The notes under the pieces: generated by a model
Database searches by the model: none
The model's input: only the letters and a program-made list of their open reading frames with translations
Told to the model about the DNA's origin: nothing
NCBI GenBank assembly: GCA_965646445.1
Contig: CBFFZW010000012.1
Location: 1-64,000 of the forward strand
Direction of reading: 5' to 3'
Length of the DNA: 64,000 nt
Source of the DNA: UBA11524 sp965646445
Lineage (GTDB): Bacteria > Bacillota > Clostridia > Christensenellales > Aristaeellaceae
Part shown: piece by piece, positions 46,595-54,943 of the stretch
Numbering within the stretch: position 1 is the first letter of the stretch
Layout: each line of letters starts with the position of its first letter
Program-made: the position numbers and the translations under genes

Positions 46595-47767
46595 ATGAAA
46601 ATCATCAAGCGCATCATCATCATGGTCTGCTGCCTTACCATCATGGCCGCACAGGCATTGGCCGATCAGGATATCTATCTGACGCCGGAGGAAGGAATGC
46701 CGGATCGGGAAGAGATCATCAGCATTGTCAAGACCTTCTTCGCGCAGAAATGTGGCATGGTCGAAGCGGATTTTGATGATATTGCTTTTGAATCCGTCTA
46801 CTATGGTTATTTGGGTTATGGCATTGTCGATGATGCTGGTCATACACCCGTTTGGCTTGTCGGTTTTTCCATGCCGTGTCCCTATCAGCTTCATACCGCT
46901 TATTTAAGCAAGCAAGGGGAAGTCCTCTATTGGGCCAGCCATGGTACAGAGCATTGGATCGATGAGCCGGATATCCTGGAAACGGCGATTCCCGCTGAGC
47001 CGCTGGATACCGATGCCACTGCTGAAACGATCATCAGCTATATTGATGGCATGTTGCGCGAAACGGAGGAATTTGCGTCAGAGGAACTCGCTACATTTCG
47101 CTATGAGCCACACTTTATTTATGAAAAACATCTTGATCATGGACACACGCCATTCTGGGTCGTGGACGTATTGGAGCAGGGAGAACTGCGCTACCGGGCG
47201 CTGTACGACTATGATGGCACGTACCGCTCCATTGTAAAACCAGGACAAGATTTCCATACATACCTGTCGCACGTTCCGCTGTTCAATGACGTTTATCCGC
47301 TAATTGGAGAAGAATGGCATCGCTTCCCTTATCTTTCCGTTGAGAAGAAATATCAGGAAGCTGAAAGGCTGCGTCCCCTGATGGAAGCCTGGATCGAGAA
47401 ATATCCCCATTACCTCAATGACCCTCATACAGAATACGATATAACCATCCGCAACCACTATGCCCTGCCTGATGCGCAAGCCATTTCCCAGGAGGAAGCA
47501 ATTTCCATCGCAAAAAGTTATGGAGAAGCACGTGGACTGACGCACATGGATAAGCGCGAAACCATCGTTTGCTATCTCAAGGATGAAGATGGACAACCTT
47601 TCTGGAGGATTGCGGTCAGTTGGGTTCTGGGACTTGATATCGAGCTCCATCGAAAAGACAGCAGCTTGGATACGAGGTATGTTGTGAAAATCGACGCGTA
47701 TACAGGCGATGTCCTGGACGTGATGGAGATTGACTTTGATACGCCAGGCTATGCGTGGCGTTATTGA
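46595..47767 (+). CDS. Secreted protein with PepSY-like repeats, unknown function
   Basis: A 390-residue exported protein. The signal peptide is KIIKRIIIMVCCLTIMAAQA plus LA. The mature part has repeated units each starting with an acidic helix and a W-containing strand pair: REEIISIVKTFFAQKCGM ... TPVWLVGFS, AETIISYIDGMLRE ... TPFWVVDVL, and EEAISIAKSYGEARGL ... QPFWRIAVSW ending with VVKIDAYTGDVLDVMEID. This last unit fits the PepSY fold, common in secreted inhibitors of peptidases. GTGGAGGTGGAAGC precedes the ATG. GC content is lower than in its neighbours. It is monocistronic with a downstream bidirectional terminator. Confidence 0.7.
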   Translation: MKIIKRIIIMVCCLTIMAAQALADQDIYLTPEEGMPDREEIISIVKTFFAQKCGMVEADFDDIAFESVYYGYLGYGIVDDAGHTPVWLVGFSMPCPYQLHTAYLSKQGEVLYWASHGTEHWIDEPDILETAIPAEPLDTDATAETIISYIDGMLRETEEFASEELATFRYEPHFIYEKHLDHGHTPFWVVDVLEQGELRYRALYDYDGTYRSIVKPGQDFHTYLSHVPLFNDVYPLIGEEWHRFPYLSVEKKYQEAERLRPLMEAWIEKYPHYLNDPHTEYDITIRNHYALPDAQAISQEEAISIAKSYGEARGLTHMDKRETIVCYLKDEDGQPFWRIAVSWVLGLDIELHRKDSSLDTRYVVKIDAYTGDVLDVMEIDFDTPGYAWRY

Positions 47768-47797
47768 AGCCTCCACGGGCCGCCCCATATATACAGC

Positions 47798-47830
47798 AAT
47801 CCCCTCTCCCTTGTTCCGGGAGAGGGGATT
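47798..47830. terminator. Bidirectional terminator between convergent genes
   Basis: AATCCCCTCTCCC / GGGAGAGGGGATT, perfect 13-bp stem with 7-base loop, between the PepSY-like gene and the convergent isomerase gene. Confidence 0.8.
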
Positions 47831-47845
47831 CGTTATTCTTGTATC

Positions 47846-48733
47846 TCACACCAGGCTCAGCAGATAGCGGCCCACCTTGACGCTCAGGGCCGCGATGTCG
47901 TCCAGCACCTCGTCGGGCATGCGGGAGGTGGCGCAGTGAATCTCGTAGGTGAAGTCGCCCTGGTAGCCGATTTCCGTGAGCACCGGGACGATGGCGCGCC
48001 AGTCGATATTGCCCAGGAAGGGCATGATATGGTCGTCCAGCACGCCGGAATTATCCGCCACATGGGTGGCCTTCAGCCAATGGCCCATCATCCGCAGGGC
48101 CTCCCGCTGGTCGATGCCCATCACGTTGGCGTGGCCGAAGTCCCAGCAGATGCCCACGTTGCCCACCTGGAAGGACTCCACCAATTCGCACAGCTCCACC
48201 GCCGTGGTGCCGTAGACACGGCCGGGGCGCTTGTGGCTGGACGCCCGGAAGCCGTCAGCCATGTTCTCGATGGCGATGCCGCAGCCGCAGCGGTCGGCCC
48301 ACTCCAGGTAGGGCATGAAGTAATCGTAGTTCCGCCGCTTGGATTCGCGGAAGTCCACCGCGTCGTCCGGGTAGGTGCCCGGGTGCATCACCACCCAGGG
48401 CGTATGGGTCATGCCTGTAGCCTCGATGGCCCGGCGGATCATCGGCTCCCATACGGCGGCCTTGTCGTTTTCAGGAATCAGCGCGTTGTAAAACGGCGCG
48501 TGGGACTGGCTGATGGGCAGCGCCAGCCGGTCGGAAAGCTCGGCAATCTGGCCGATCCAAGCCCGCCAGTCATCATCCGCCAGGCGGAAAAAGGCCTTGC
48601 CCGCGTCGGAAATATTCAGATCCACCGCGTCAAACCCGGCCTTTTTCAGGCGCTCCATGGATTCCAGAATGGGAATGTAGGATACCCAGTCGGGCCGAAA
48701 CGCGATCAGATTCGTTGAAGTGGAAAGCCGCAT
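47846..48733 (-). CDS. Sugar phosphate isomerase/epimerase (xylose-isomerase-like TIM barrel)
   Basis: A 295-residue AP-endonuclease-2/IolE-like TIM barrel, predicted to isomerise or epimerise a keto sugar or inositol derivative. Barrel segments: GFDAVDLNISDAGKAF, PISQSHAPFYNALIPENDKA, WVVMHPGTYPDDAVDFRESK, CGIAIENMADGFRASSHKRP, VGICWDFGHANVMGIDQREA and LKATHVADNSGVLDDHIMPF; the Glu, Asp, His and final Glu (DFTYEIHCA) supply the metal site. It follows the ADP-ribosylglycohydrolase gene by 3 bases, so both belong to the sugar importer operon that starts at 52888. Confidence 0.85.
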   Translation of the reverse strand: MRLSTSTNLIAFRPDWVSYIPILESMERLKKAGFDAVDLNISDAGKAFFRLADDDWRAWIGQIAELSDRLALPISQSHAPFYNALIPENDKAAVWEPMIRRAIEATGMTHTPWVVMHPGTYPDDAVDFRESKRRNYDYFMPYLEWADRCGCGIAIENMADGFRASSHKRPGRVYGTTAVELCELVESFQVGNVGICWDFGHANVMGIDQREALRMMGHWLKATHVADNSGVLDDHIMPFLGNIDWRAIVPVLTEIGYQGDFTYEIHCATSRMPDEVLDDIAALSVKVGRYLLSLV

Positions 48734-48736
48734 GGG

Positions 48737-49735
48737 TCACGCCTCCTTCATGGCCGCCTGTCCGGCGAGCACCTTGTCCGCCAGAGCGGCAAAATCCAGG
48801 TGATTGGCCCCGGCAACCAGCTCCACCGTCTCCCGGGGCAGGTTGTGTCCGCCGGCATAGAGGGTGCACAGCCCCGCCGCCAGGCAGGCGATGGTGTCCG
48901 TATCGCCGCCCAGCTCCGTGGCCATGCGCACCGCCCGGGCCACGTCCCGCCCGCAGTACATGAACAGCGCGAAGACGCAGGCGCATACGTCGCAGGAGGC
49001 CAGCGTCGCGCCGATGACCTCATACAGGAAGGTTTGCAGCTCCGCCTCGTCCTTCCATTGGCTCGTCAGCCGCCACAGGTAGCGAATCCGCGCCGAGCAG
49101 GAGGGCGCCACGCCGGCCACGCGCTTGTGGGAGCCGTACTGCTTGCCGATCTCCGCCCCCTGGCAGGCCCGAACCAGAATCCGCTCCATGGGCAGGCCCT
49201 CGGCGGCGGCCTGCAGGGCGCAGGCATAGCACATGGCGGCCTCCAGGGCGACGCTGGTGTTGTGGGTGGGCATCAGGCAGTTGACCACATTCCGCTCCAG
49301 CGTCCGCTCGTTGCTAAACAGGAACGCCGCCGGACTGCGCATCATGCCGCCGCAGGTGGTGCCGTTGAGCCCCGCCGACGCCACGTCCTCCCCCCGCTCG
49401 ATGGCCTGAAGCGCCCGCAGGCTGTTGGGGCCGATGTATTTCTGCGCCGCGTCGGTCTCCTGCACCCAGCGCAGCAGGCACATGGCCGTGTCATAGGCCG
49501 TCACCCGACCGGCCTGGGCGTAGGCGTCGATCAGGTAGACGGTCTGTTCCGTATCGTCTGTGACCTGGCCATAAAACAAGTCGTCGTGGGCAATGGACTT
49601 TTCCGGCGGCAGCAGCTCGGTGATATGGTCGTAGGCGTCGCGGATTTCCTTCTGGGAGCAGTATTCCGTCACCTTGCCATAGGCGTCGCCCACGGCAAAG
49701 GCCTCCAGAAAGGCTTGAATCAATGCTTTTTCCAT
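48737..49735 (-). CDS. ADP-ribosylglycohydrolase-family protein (third in the window)
   Basis: A 332-residue DraG-family hydrolase. Metal clusters: YGQVTDDTEQTVYLIDAYAQ near the N-terminus and TELGGDTDTIACLAAGLCTL near the C-terminus; the start LEAFAVGDAYGKVTEYC is as in family members from sugar operons. ATG 49735 has AAAGGACGG upstream. It lies between the solute-binding protein gene (84-base gap) and the TIM-barrel isomerase gene (3-base gap). This repeats the linkage of DraG-like enzymes to sugar importers seen at 31696-38060. Confidence 0.87.
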   Translation of the reverse strand: MEKALIQAFLEAFAVGDAYGKVTEYCSQKEIRDAYDHITELLPPEKSIAHDDLFYGQVTDDTEQTVYLIDAYAQAGRVTAYDTAMCLLRWVQETDAAQKYIGPNSLRALQAIERGEDVASAGLNGTTCGGMMRSPAAFLFSNERTLERNVVNCLMPTHNTSVALEAAMCYACALQAAAEGLPMERILVRACQGAEIGKQYGSHKRVAGVAPSCSARIRYLWRLTSQWKDEAELQTFLYEVIGATLASCDVCACVFALFMYCGRDVARAVRMATELGGDTDTIACLAAGLCTLYAGGHNLPRETVELVAGANHLDFAALADKVLAGQAAMKEA

Positions 49736-49819
49736 GCTGTCCGTCCTTTTGAAAGGCCGCGGGAAGCTTTGCAGACGCATCGCTTTCCGCGGCCAAGATG
49801 GCTTTTTCAAGCGCAGGGC

Positions 49820-51088
49820 TTAGTAGTTGGCTTCCTCATCGTACATGGCGGCAGCTTCCTGCATGGCCGTCAGGGGATCGTAATTCAGGTCGGAAGTCAC
49901 CTTTTCCCGGGCGGAAGCCAGGGCCGTCGCCAGGGCGGCGTAGTCGTCGATGTTGGTGTAAGCGTAGGCGTAGGACAGCTGGTTGAAGGCGATGGCGTAG
50001 GAGGGCATGGCCTCGATGGCGGCCTTCACCTCAGCGGTCTCGGCGGCGGACTTGCGGATGGGCATGTAGCCGCTGTTGACGGCGAACTTCGCGTTGGCCT
50101 CGCTGCTGGTCACGAACTTGACGAAGGTCCAGGCAGCCTCGGCGCGGGCCTCGTCCTCCGCGGGGAAGATGGAGATGGTGTTGCCGCCCATGGCCACAGC
50201 CTGCACGTCGAAGACGGGCATCTCGATGGCGGCCAGGTTGTCGCCCATGGTCTCGCTCCACTCGATGATCTTGGTGGAGGAGCCGGCGAAGAACACCGCG
50301 TTGCCGGCGGCAAAGTTGTTGGTGCCGTTGCCGTTGGCGACCATGCTCATGACGCCCTCGCGCACCATGGACTGCCACCAGGCAGCCACCTTGGCGCATT
50401 CCTCAACGCCCCAGGCGGCGGTCTTCTGGGCATAGTCGTCGGTGTGGGCGATGACGGGGTTGCCGCACTGGAGCAGCTGGCTCTTGGTCAGCCAATCCTC
50501 GTCGGACACCACGAAGGGCATGAAGTCGGCCTTGTCCTTGTAGAACTCCTTCAGCGTCACGCAGACGTTGAGGAACTCGTCCCAGGTCTTGGGCGGATTG
50601 GCCACCAGGTCAAGACCGGCGGCCTCGGCCAGCTCACGGTTGTAGAACATGGTGTTGGTGGAGATGCCGTAGGGGATCTGGCAGATGGCGCCGTTGTAGC
50701 GGCCATACTCCCACAGGCCCTCATACACATCGTCGAAGTTGAACTCGGCGTCATTCACAGCCTTTTCGCCCGCGAAGAAGTTGCCGTAGGCGCCGGTGTA
50801 GGTTACCTGGCCGCCGATGAGCACATCGGGGGTGCTGTTGCTGGCCAGGGCGCCGGTGATCTTGGTGGCGGTATCGTTGTAGCCGCCGGAGTAGGAGGTG
50901 GTGATCTTGATGCCGGTGTTCTGGGCGTTGAAGTCCTCGACAATGGAGAGGAAGGCCTCGCCGCTGGTGCCGCTCAGGGCATACCAGACATCCAGTTCGA
51001 TGGCTTCCTCAGCGGCAGCGCCCGCGCAAAGGGACCACAGCATCACCAAAGACAGCGCCAGGGAGACGATTTTGGTCAGCTTGTTCAC
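49820..51088 (-). CDS. Extracellular solute-binding protein of a CUT1 ABC importer (UgpB/MalE type)
   Basis: Binds the substrate of the importer encoded upstream. Length 422 residues. The N-terminus LTKIVSLALSLVMLWSLCAG plus AAA is a signal peptide with AxA-type site before EEAIEL; the Cys is not in a canonical lipobox. Mature pattern of family 1: ELDVWYALSGTSGEAFLSIV, DFNAQNTGIKITTSYSGGYN, PYGISTNTMFYNRELAEAAG and KFVTSSEANAKFAVNSGYMP. This resembles glycerol-3-phosphate or oligosaccharide binding proteins. I use GTG 51088 with GGAGGAAAAATCTA upstream. The two permease genes precede it. Confidence 0.87.
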   Translation of the reverse strand: MNKLTKIVSLALSLVMLWSLCAGAAAEEAIELDVWYALSGTSGEAFLSIVEDFNAQNTGIKITTSYSGGYNDTATKITGALASNSTPDVLIGGQVTYTGAYGNFFAGEKAVNDAEFNFDDVYEGLWEYGRYNGAICQIPYGISTNTMFYNRELAEAAGLDLVANPPKTWDEFLNVCVTLKEFYKDKADFMPFVVSDEDWLTKSQLLQCGNPVIAHTDDYAQKTAAWGVEECAKVAAWWQSMVREGVMSMVANGNGTNNFAAGNAVFFAGSSTKIIEWSETMGDNLAAIEMPVFDVQAVAMGGNTISIFPAEDEARAEAAWTFVKFVTSSEANAKFAVNSGYMPIRKSAAETAEVKAAIEAMPSYAIAFNQLSYAYAYTNIDDYAALATALASAREKVTSDLNYDPLTAMQEAAAMYDEEANY

Positions 51089-51153
51089 TAGATTTTTCCT
51101 CCGGTTGGTATATTTTACAGCATGGATGCTGCTGTAATCACGGTATGGCGCGC

Positions 51154-51987
51154 TCAGCCCTTCAGCCCGGTCATGGTCATGGAGCGGACGAAACTCTTTT
51201 CGCACAGGATATAAACGATCAGCAGGGGCAAAATGCTCATCAGCGCCGCCGCCATCATCACCTGATAGGCAGAACTTGCCTCGGAGATCAGGTACTTCAG
51301 GCCCACCGCCAGGGTGCGCATCTCGGTCTTGTTGGTCACCAGCAGAGGCCAGAGGTAGCTGCGCCAATGGCTCAGGAAGGCAAAGAGCACCGCCGCGCTG
51401 ATGGCCGTGGTGGAATTGACGATGACCACATGCCACAAGATACCAAAGTACCCGCAGCCGTCGATCTTCGCCGCGTCCATCAGATCATTGGGGATGGAGG
51501 TGAAGAAGGAAATCAGCATCACGGTGGTGAACACGCCCAGCACCTGGGGCAGCACGATGCCCGCGTAGGTGTCCGTCAGCCCCGTCTGGCTGATCATCTG
51601 GTACAGCGGCACCACCAGCACGGACATGGGGACGAACATGGCGCTCTGAATCAGCATGTAAATCGACCGCTTGAAGGGAAAATGCAGCTTGGCAAAGGCA
51701 TAGGCCGCGCCGATGGACATGCCGATCTGCAGCGCCGTCTGCAAAACGGAGGTCAGGATGGTGTTGAAATAGTACCGGCCGAAGGGCACCATGGCGAACA
51801 CGGCGCGGAAGTTATCCCAGTTGAAGGCGGAGGGAAACCACTTGATGGGATAGGTATACACGTCCGCGTTGGTCTTGAAAGCGGACAGCACCATCCAGAT
51901 GAAGGGGAAGATCATCACCAGGGAGATCAGGAGCAGAAGGAAAAACACCGGCATGTTGTAGCGGCGGAACGCGCTCTTCTTAGCCAT
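51154..51987 (-). CDS. Carbohydrate ABC transporter permease (MalG/UgpE type)
   Basis: Inner-membrane subunit, 277 residues, six helices. The first is MPVFFLLLLISLVMIFPFIW; the EAA loop is IPNDLMDAAKIDGCGYFGIL and the C-terminal stretch reads LIVYILCEKSFVRSMTMTGL. All agree with the UgpE/MalG group. Its start overlaps the end of the MalF-type gene by 8 bases, indicating one operon. The solute-binding protein gene follows 66 bases later. No ATPase gene is present in the operon. Confidence 0.9.
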   Translation of the reverse strand: MAKKSAFRRYNMPVFFLLLLISLVMIFPFIWMVLSAFKTNADVYTYPIKWFPSAFNWDNFRAVFAMVPFGRYYFNTILTSVLQTALQIGMSIGAAYAFAKLHFPFKRSIYMLIQSAMFVPMSVLVVPLYQMISQTGLTDTYAGIVLPQVLGVFTTVMLISFFTSIPNDLMDAAKIDGCGYFGILWHVVIVNSTTAISAAVLFAFLSHWRSYLWPLLVTNKTEMRTLAVGLKYLISEASSAYQVMMAAALMSILPLLIVYILCEKSFVRSMTMTGLKG

Positions 51988-52888
51988 CCTGGCGCTCCTT
52001 TCGATCCTGCATCAGCTTCTGCAGCAGGGTCAGCACAAAGATGACGGCGAACAGCAGCACAGAGGCCGCGGCGCCCCGGCCCATTTTGGCGTTGCCAAAG
52101 GCCTGACTGTAAATGTAGTTGACCATCAGCACGGTGCTGTTGTTGGGGCCGCCGCCGGTCATGATGTCCACCTCGGTGAAGGCCTGGAAGCAGCCGATGA
52201 GCCCCATCATCACCACAAAGCTGACGATGGGCCGCAAAAGGGGCAGCTTGACGTGGCTGAAGATCTGCCGTTCGTTGGCGCCGTCGATGCGCGCGGCCTC
52301 CACCACCGTGTCCGATATGCCCTGCAAGCCGGAAATGAAGATGATGATGTCATAGCCGATGCCGCGCCACACCGCGAAGGCGACGATGCTGGCCAGCGCG
52401 GAATCCTGGGCGTAAATGTAATTGCTGGTGGGCAGGCCCAGAAAGCGCAGCACCTGGTTCAGCGGCCCCAGGGAGGGATCGTACAGCCACATCCAAATGA
52501 TGCTGGAGGCCACCACCGGCACGATCACCGGCGCGAAGTAGCTCACCCGCAGGTACTTGCGGCAGGGAATCTTGCAGTCCAGCAGCACCGCCAGCACCAG
52601 CGAGATCATTACCTCCAGCGCCAGCTTGCCCACCGTGAAGGCGCAGGTGTTCATAAACGCCTTGCGGAACATCTCGTTCTTCAGCAGGTAGGTGTAATTT
52701 TTGATGCCCAGCCAGGTGGACTGGTTGGTGATGGTGTTGGTGGAGGTGAAGCTGAGGGCGAACACCCGAATCACCGGGTACAGGAACAAAAAGGCAAGCG
52801 CGATCAGCGTCGGCAGCAGCAGGATGGCCGCCGTCGTTGTCTGGGCTGTCTCATAGGTCTCTCTGCCAAGGCGGTAGCGGTACTTCAA
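51980..52888 (-). CDS. Carbohydrate ABC transporter permease (MalF/UgpA type)
   Basis: Partner permease, 302 residues. TAAILLLPTLIALAFLFLYP is the first helix; the EAA loop is SDTVVEAARIDGANERQIFS and the preceding helix VAFAVWRGIGYDIIIFISGL is characteristic of UgpA-like proteins. It is the first gene of the leftward operon (permease, permease, binding protein, ADP-ribosylglycohydrolase, isomerase), divergent from an AraC-type regulator 98 bases away, which is likely to control it. Confidence 0.9.
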   Translation of the reverse strand: MKYRYRLGRETYETAQTTTAAILLLPTLIALAFLFLYPVIRVFALSFTSTNTITNQSTWLGIKNYTYLLKNEMFRKAFMNTCAFTVGKLALEVMISLVLAVLLDCKIPCRKYLRVSYFAPVIVPVVASSIIWMWLYDPSLGPLNQVLRFLGLPTSNYIYAQDSALASIVAFAVWRGIGYDIIIFISGLQGISDTVVEAARIDGANERQIFSHVKLPLLRPIVSFVVMMGLIGCFQAFTEVDIMTGGGPNNSTVLMVNYIYSQAFGNAKMGRGAAASVLLFAVIFVLTLLQKLMQDRKERQDG

Positions 52889-52986
52889 AGCGTTCCCTCC
52901 TGCCCTTCCCCACTGTACAATAAATCGACTTTATGTTATTATAATTGACGCAATCAGCCTTTTCTATGCAGAAAGGGGAAAATACT

Positions 52987-53868
52987 GTGCAGATATGTTC
53001 ATCTTGGAAAACCGCCGTCCGGGCCATGCCCATCGCCCTTGATCCTGCCTTTCCCATCCACGCGCCCTATGTGGACAGGCTCCACTATTCCCGCCCTCAC
53101 CCGGCTGACGCCATGCACTACCACGCCTCCTGCGAGGTGGGCATCTGCCTCCAGGGCAGCGGCATTTTCTACATCGGCAACCGCGTCTACCGCTACGCGG
53201 CGGGGGATGTGTCCATTATCGCGCCCGGGGTGGTGCACATTGCCCAGAGCGACCCCGTCAGCATCAGCGGGTGGAAGTTCCTGGACATCGACATGCCCCG
53301 GCTGCTGGCGCCCCTGGGCACAGATTACCAGGCCATTGACGCCCCGACCTTCTGCGGCATCCTCCACCCGGAGGACATCCCTGCCCTGGCCCCGCTGGTG
53401 CTGCTGATTCTGGACGAGTTGCGCAGCCCCTCCGCCTTTTCCCGGGAGCTGATCCGCCTGAAGGTGGGCGAGCTGGCCATCCTCCTCAAGCGGCGGACGG
53501 CGAACACCGCCACCATGGTGCTGCCGGATTCCCTGAGCGAGATTTCCCCCGCCGTGCTGTACATCGTCAATCATTATCAGGAGCCCATTACCCTGGCTCA
53601 GCTGGCGTCCATGTGCTCCAAGAGCGTATCCTCCTTCCGGCGCGCCTTTGAGCAGACCATGCACAGCAGTCCCTTCGAGTACCTGTATCATGTGCGCGTG
53701 AAGGCCGCCATCAGCCTGCTCCAAACCACGGAGCTGCCCGTGACGGAAATCGCCGCCCGGGTGGGCTATCAGACCCTTTCATCCTTCAACCGTCATTTCA
53801 ACCGCATCGCGGGCATGCCGCCCATGGCCTGCCGGAAAAAGGAGCGGCCCGGCGGAGCGAAGCGCTGA
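52987..53868 (+). CDS. AraC-family transcriptional regulator with cupin sensor domain
   Basis: Predicted activator of the divergent sugar importer operon. The N-terminal cupin region reads HYHASCEVGICLQGSGIFYI and RYAAGDVSIIAPGVVHIAQS; the C-terminal 100 residues carry the two helix-turn-helix units of AraC (LAQLASMCSKSVSSFRRAFE and VTEIAARVGYQTLSSFNRHF) with the family's ending PMACRKK. I start at GTG 52987, eight bases after AAAGGGG; ATG 52966 would add seven residues, but overlaps that site. AraC regulators beside MalFG-type operons usually sense the imported sugar. Confidence 0.85.
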   Translation: MQICSSWKTAVRAMPIALDPAFPIHAPYVDRLHYSRPHPADAMHYHASCEVGICLQGSGIFYIGNRVYRYAAGDVSIIAPGVVHIAQSDPVSISGWKFLDIDMPRLLAPLGTDYQAIDAPTFCGILHPEDIPALAPLVLLILDELRSPSAFSRELIRLKVGELAILLKRRTANTATMVLPDSLSEISPAVLYIVNHYQEPITLAQLASMCSKSVSSFRRAFEQTMHSSPFEYLYHVRVKAAISLLQTTELPVTEIAARVGYQTLSSFNRHFNRIAGMPPMACRKKERPGGAKR

Positions 53869-54060
53869 AGGCGGAAAGGCATTGTTTTTTTGCCGCTTCA
53901 GCCCGCCACCCTTGACACCCATCCCGCAGCATGGTATATTATTGAACACTCCACAATGGAACGATTGAAAGGACGCCTTGACGGCGCCTTCATCGCCCGA
54001 TTCGGCAGGTTTTCCGGGCAATGCCGACAAGCCGCCGGAACAAATAAGGAGGAACAACAC

Positions 54061-54828
54061 ATGCTGACCATCCTTGTCTGTGTGATCGCCGGACTGGGCG
54101 CGGGCCTGGGAACCGGCTTTGCCGGCATGAGCGCCGCCGCCGTCATCAGCCCGATGCTGATTACCTTCCTGAACATGGAGCCCTACCTGGCCGTGGGCGT
54201 CGCCCTGGCCAGCGACGTGCTTGCCAGCGCTGTCTCCGCCTATACCTACGGCAAAAACAAGAACCTCGACATCCGCAACGGCCTTTTGATGATGCTGTCC
54301 GTCCTCTGCTTCACGCTGGTGGGCAGCTATGTGGCCAGCGTTGTGCCCGGGACGACCATGGGCGGCTTTTCCACCTTCATGACCCTGCTGCTGGGCGTAA
54401 AGTTCATCGTGAAGCCGGTCATGGCCCCCAAGGCCCGGTTCCAAAACGCCACCGCGCGGCAGAAGGCCCTCCGTTCGGTGCTGTGCGGCATGCTGGTGGG
54501 GTTCATCTGCGGCTTCATCGGCGCGGGCGGCGGCATGATGATGCTTCTGGTGCTGACCTCCGTGCTGGGCTATGAGCTGAAAACCGCCGTGGGCACCAGC
54601 GTGTTCATCATGGCGGCCACGGCCCTCACCGGCGCCGCGAGCCACTTCTCCATCGGCGGCATGCCGGATATGACCGTTCTGCTGACCTGCGTCATCAGCA
54701 CGCTGATCTTCGCGCAGCTGGCGGCGACGCTGGCCAACAAAGCCTCCGCCAAGACGCTGAACCGGGCCACCGGCGTGGTGCTGGTGGTGCTGGGCGCGGT
54801 GATCCTCGCCGTCAACGCGTTTGCCTGA
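54061..54828 (+). CDS. TauE/SafE-family membrane transporter
   Basis: A 255-residue membrane protein of the TauE/SafE (former DUF81) family, predicted exporter of sulfite, organosulfonates or related anions. Eight hydrophobic helices are visible. The two family repeats each begin with a glycine-rich turn: AGLGAGLGTGFAGMSAAAVI and FICGFIGAGGGMMMLLVLTS, with TAVGTSVFIMAATALTGAAS in the second half. TAAGGAGGAACAACAC precedes the ATG. It stands alone between the AraC regulator and the convergent aconitase gene, with a terminator between. Confidence 0.88.
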   Translation: MLTILVCVIAGLGAGLGTGFAGMSAAAVISPMLITFLNMEPYLAVGVALASDVLASAVSAYTYGKNKNLDIRNGLLMMLSVLCFTLVGSYVASVVPGTTMGGFSTFMTLLLGVKFIVKPVMAPKARFQNATARQKALRSVLCGMLVGFICGFIGAGGGMMMLLVLTSVLGYELKTAVGTSVFIMAATALTGAASHFSIGGMPDMTVLLTCVISTLIFAQLAATLANKASAKTLNRATGVVLVVLGAVILAVNAFA

Positions 54829-54890
54829 CAGTTTGCCGACAGCAAGTCAGGTGTGCCGTATCCGTTCTTACGAAAGGTTTTGCATATCAC

Positions 54891-54934
54891 AAAGGCGCAG
54901 CCCCCCGTCATCGGCAGGGACTGCGCCTTTTTGT
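54891..54934 (+). terminator. Terminator after the TauE/SafE gene
   Basis: AAAGGCGCAG / CTGCGCCTTTTT stem with a GC-rich loop and T run; may also serve the convergent aconitase gene. Confidence 0.75.
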
Positions 54935-54943
54935 TGCCTGATC

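Noticed and set aside
48800..51091. 763-codon plus-strand open frame
   Set aside because: Antisense to an ADP-ribosylglycohydrolase and a solute-binding protein, both with clear family motifs.
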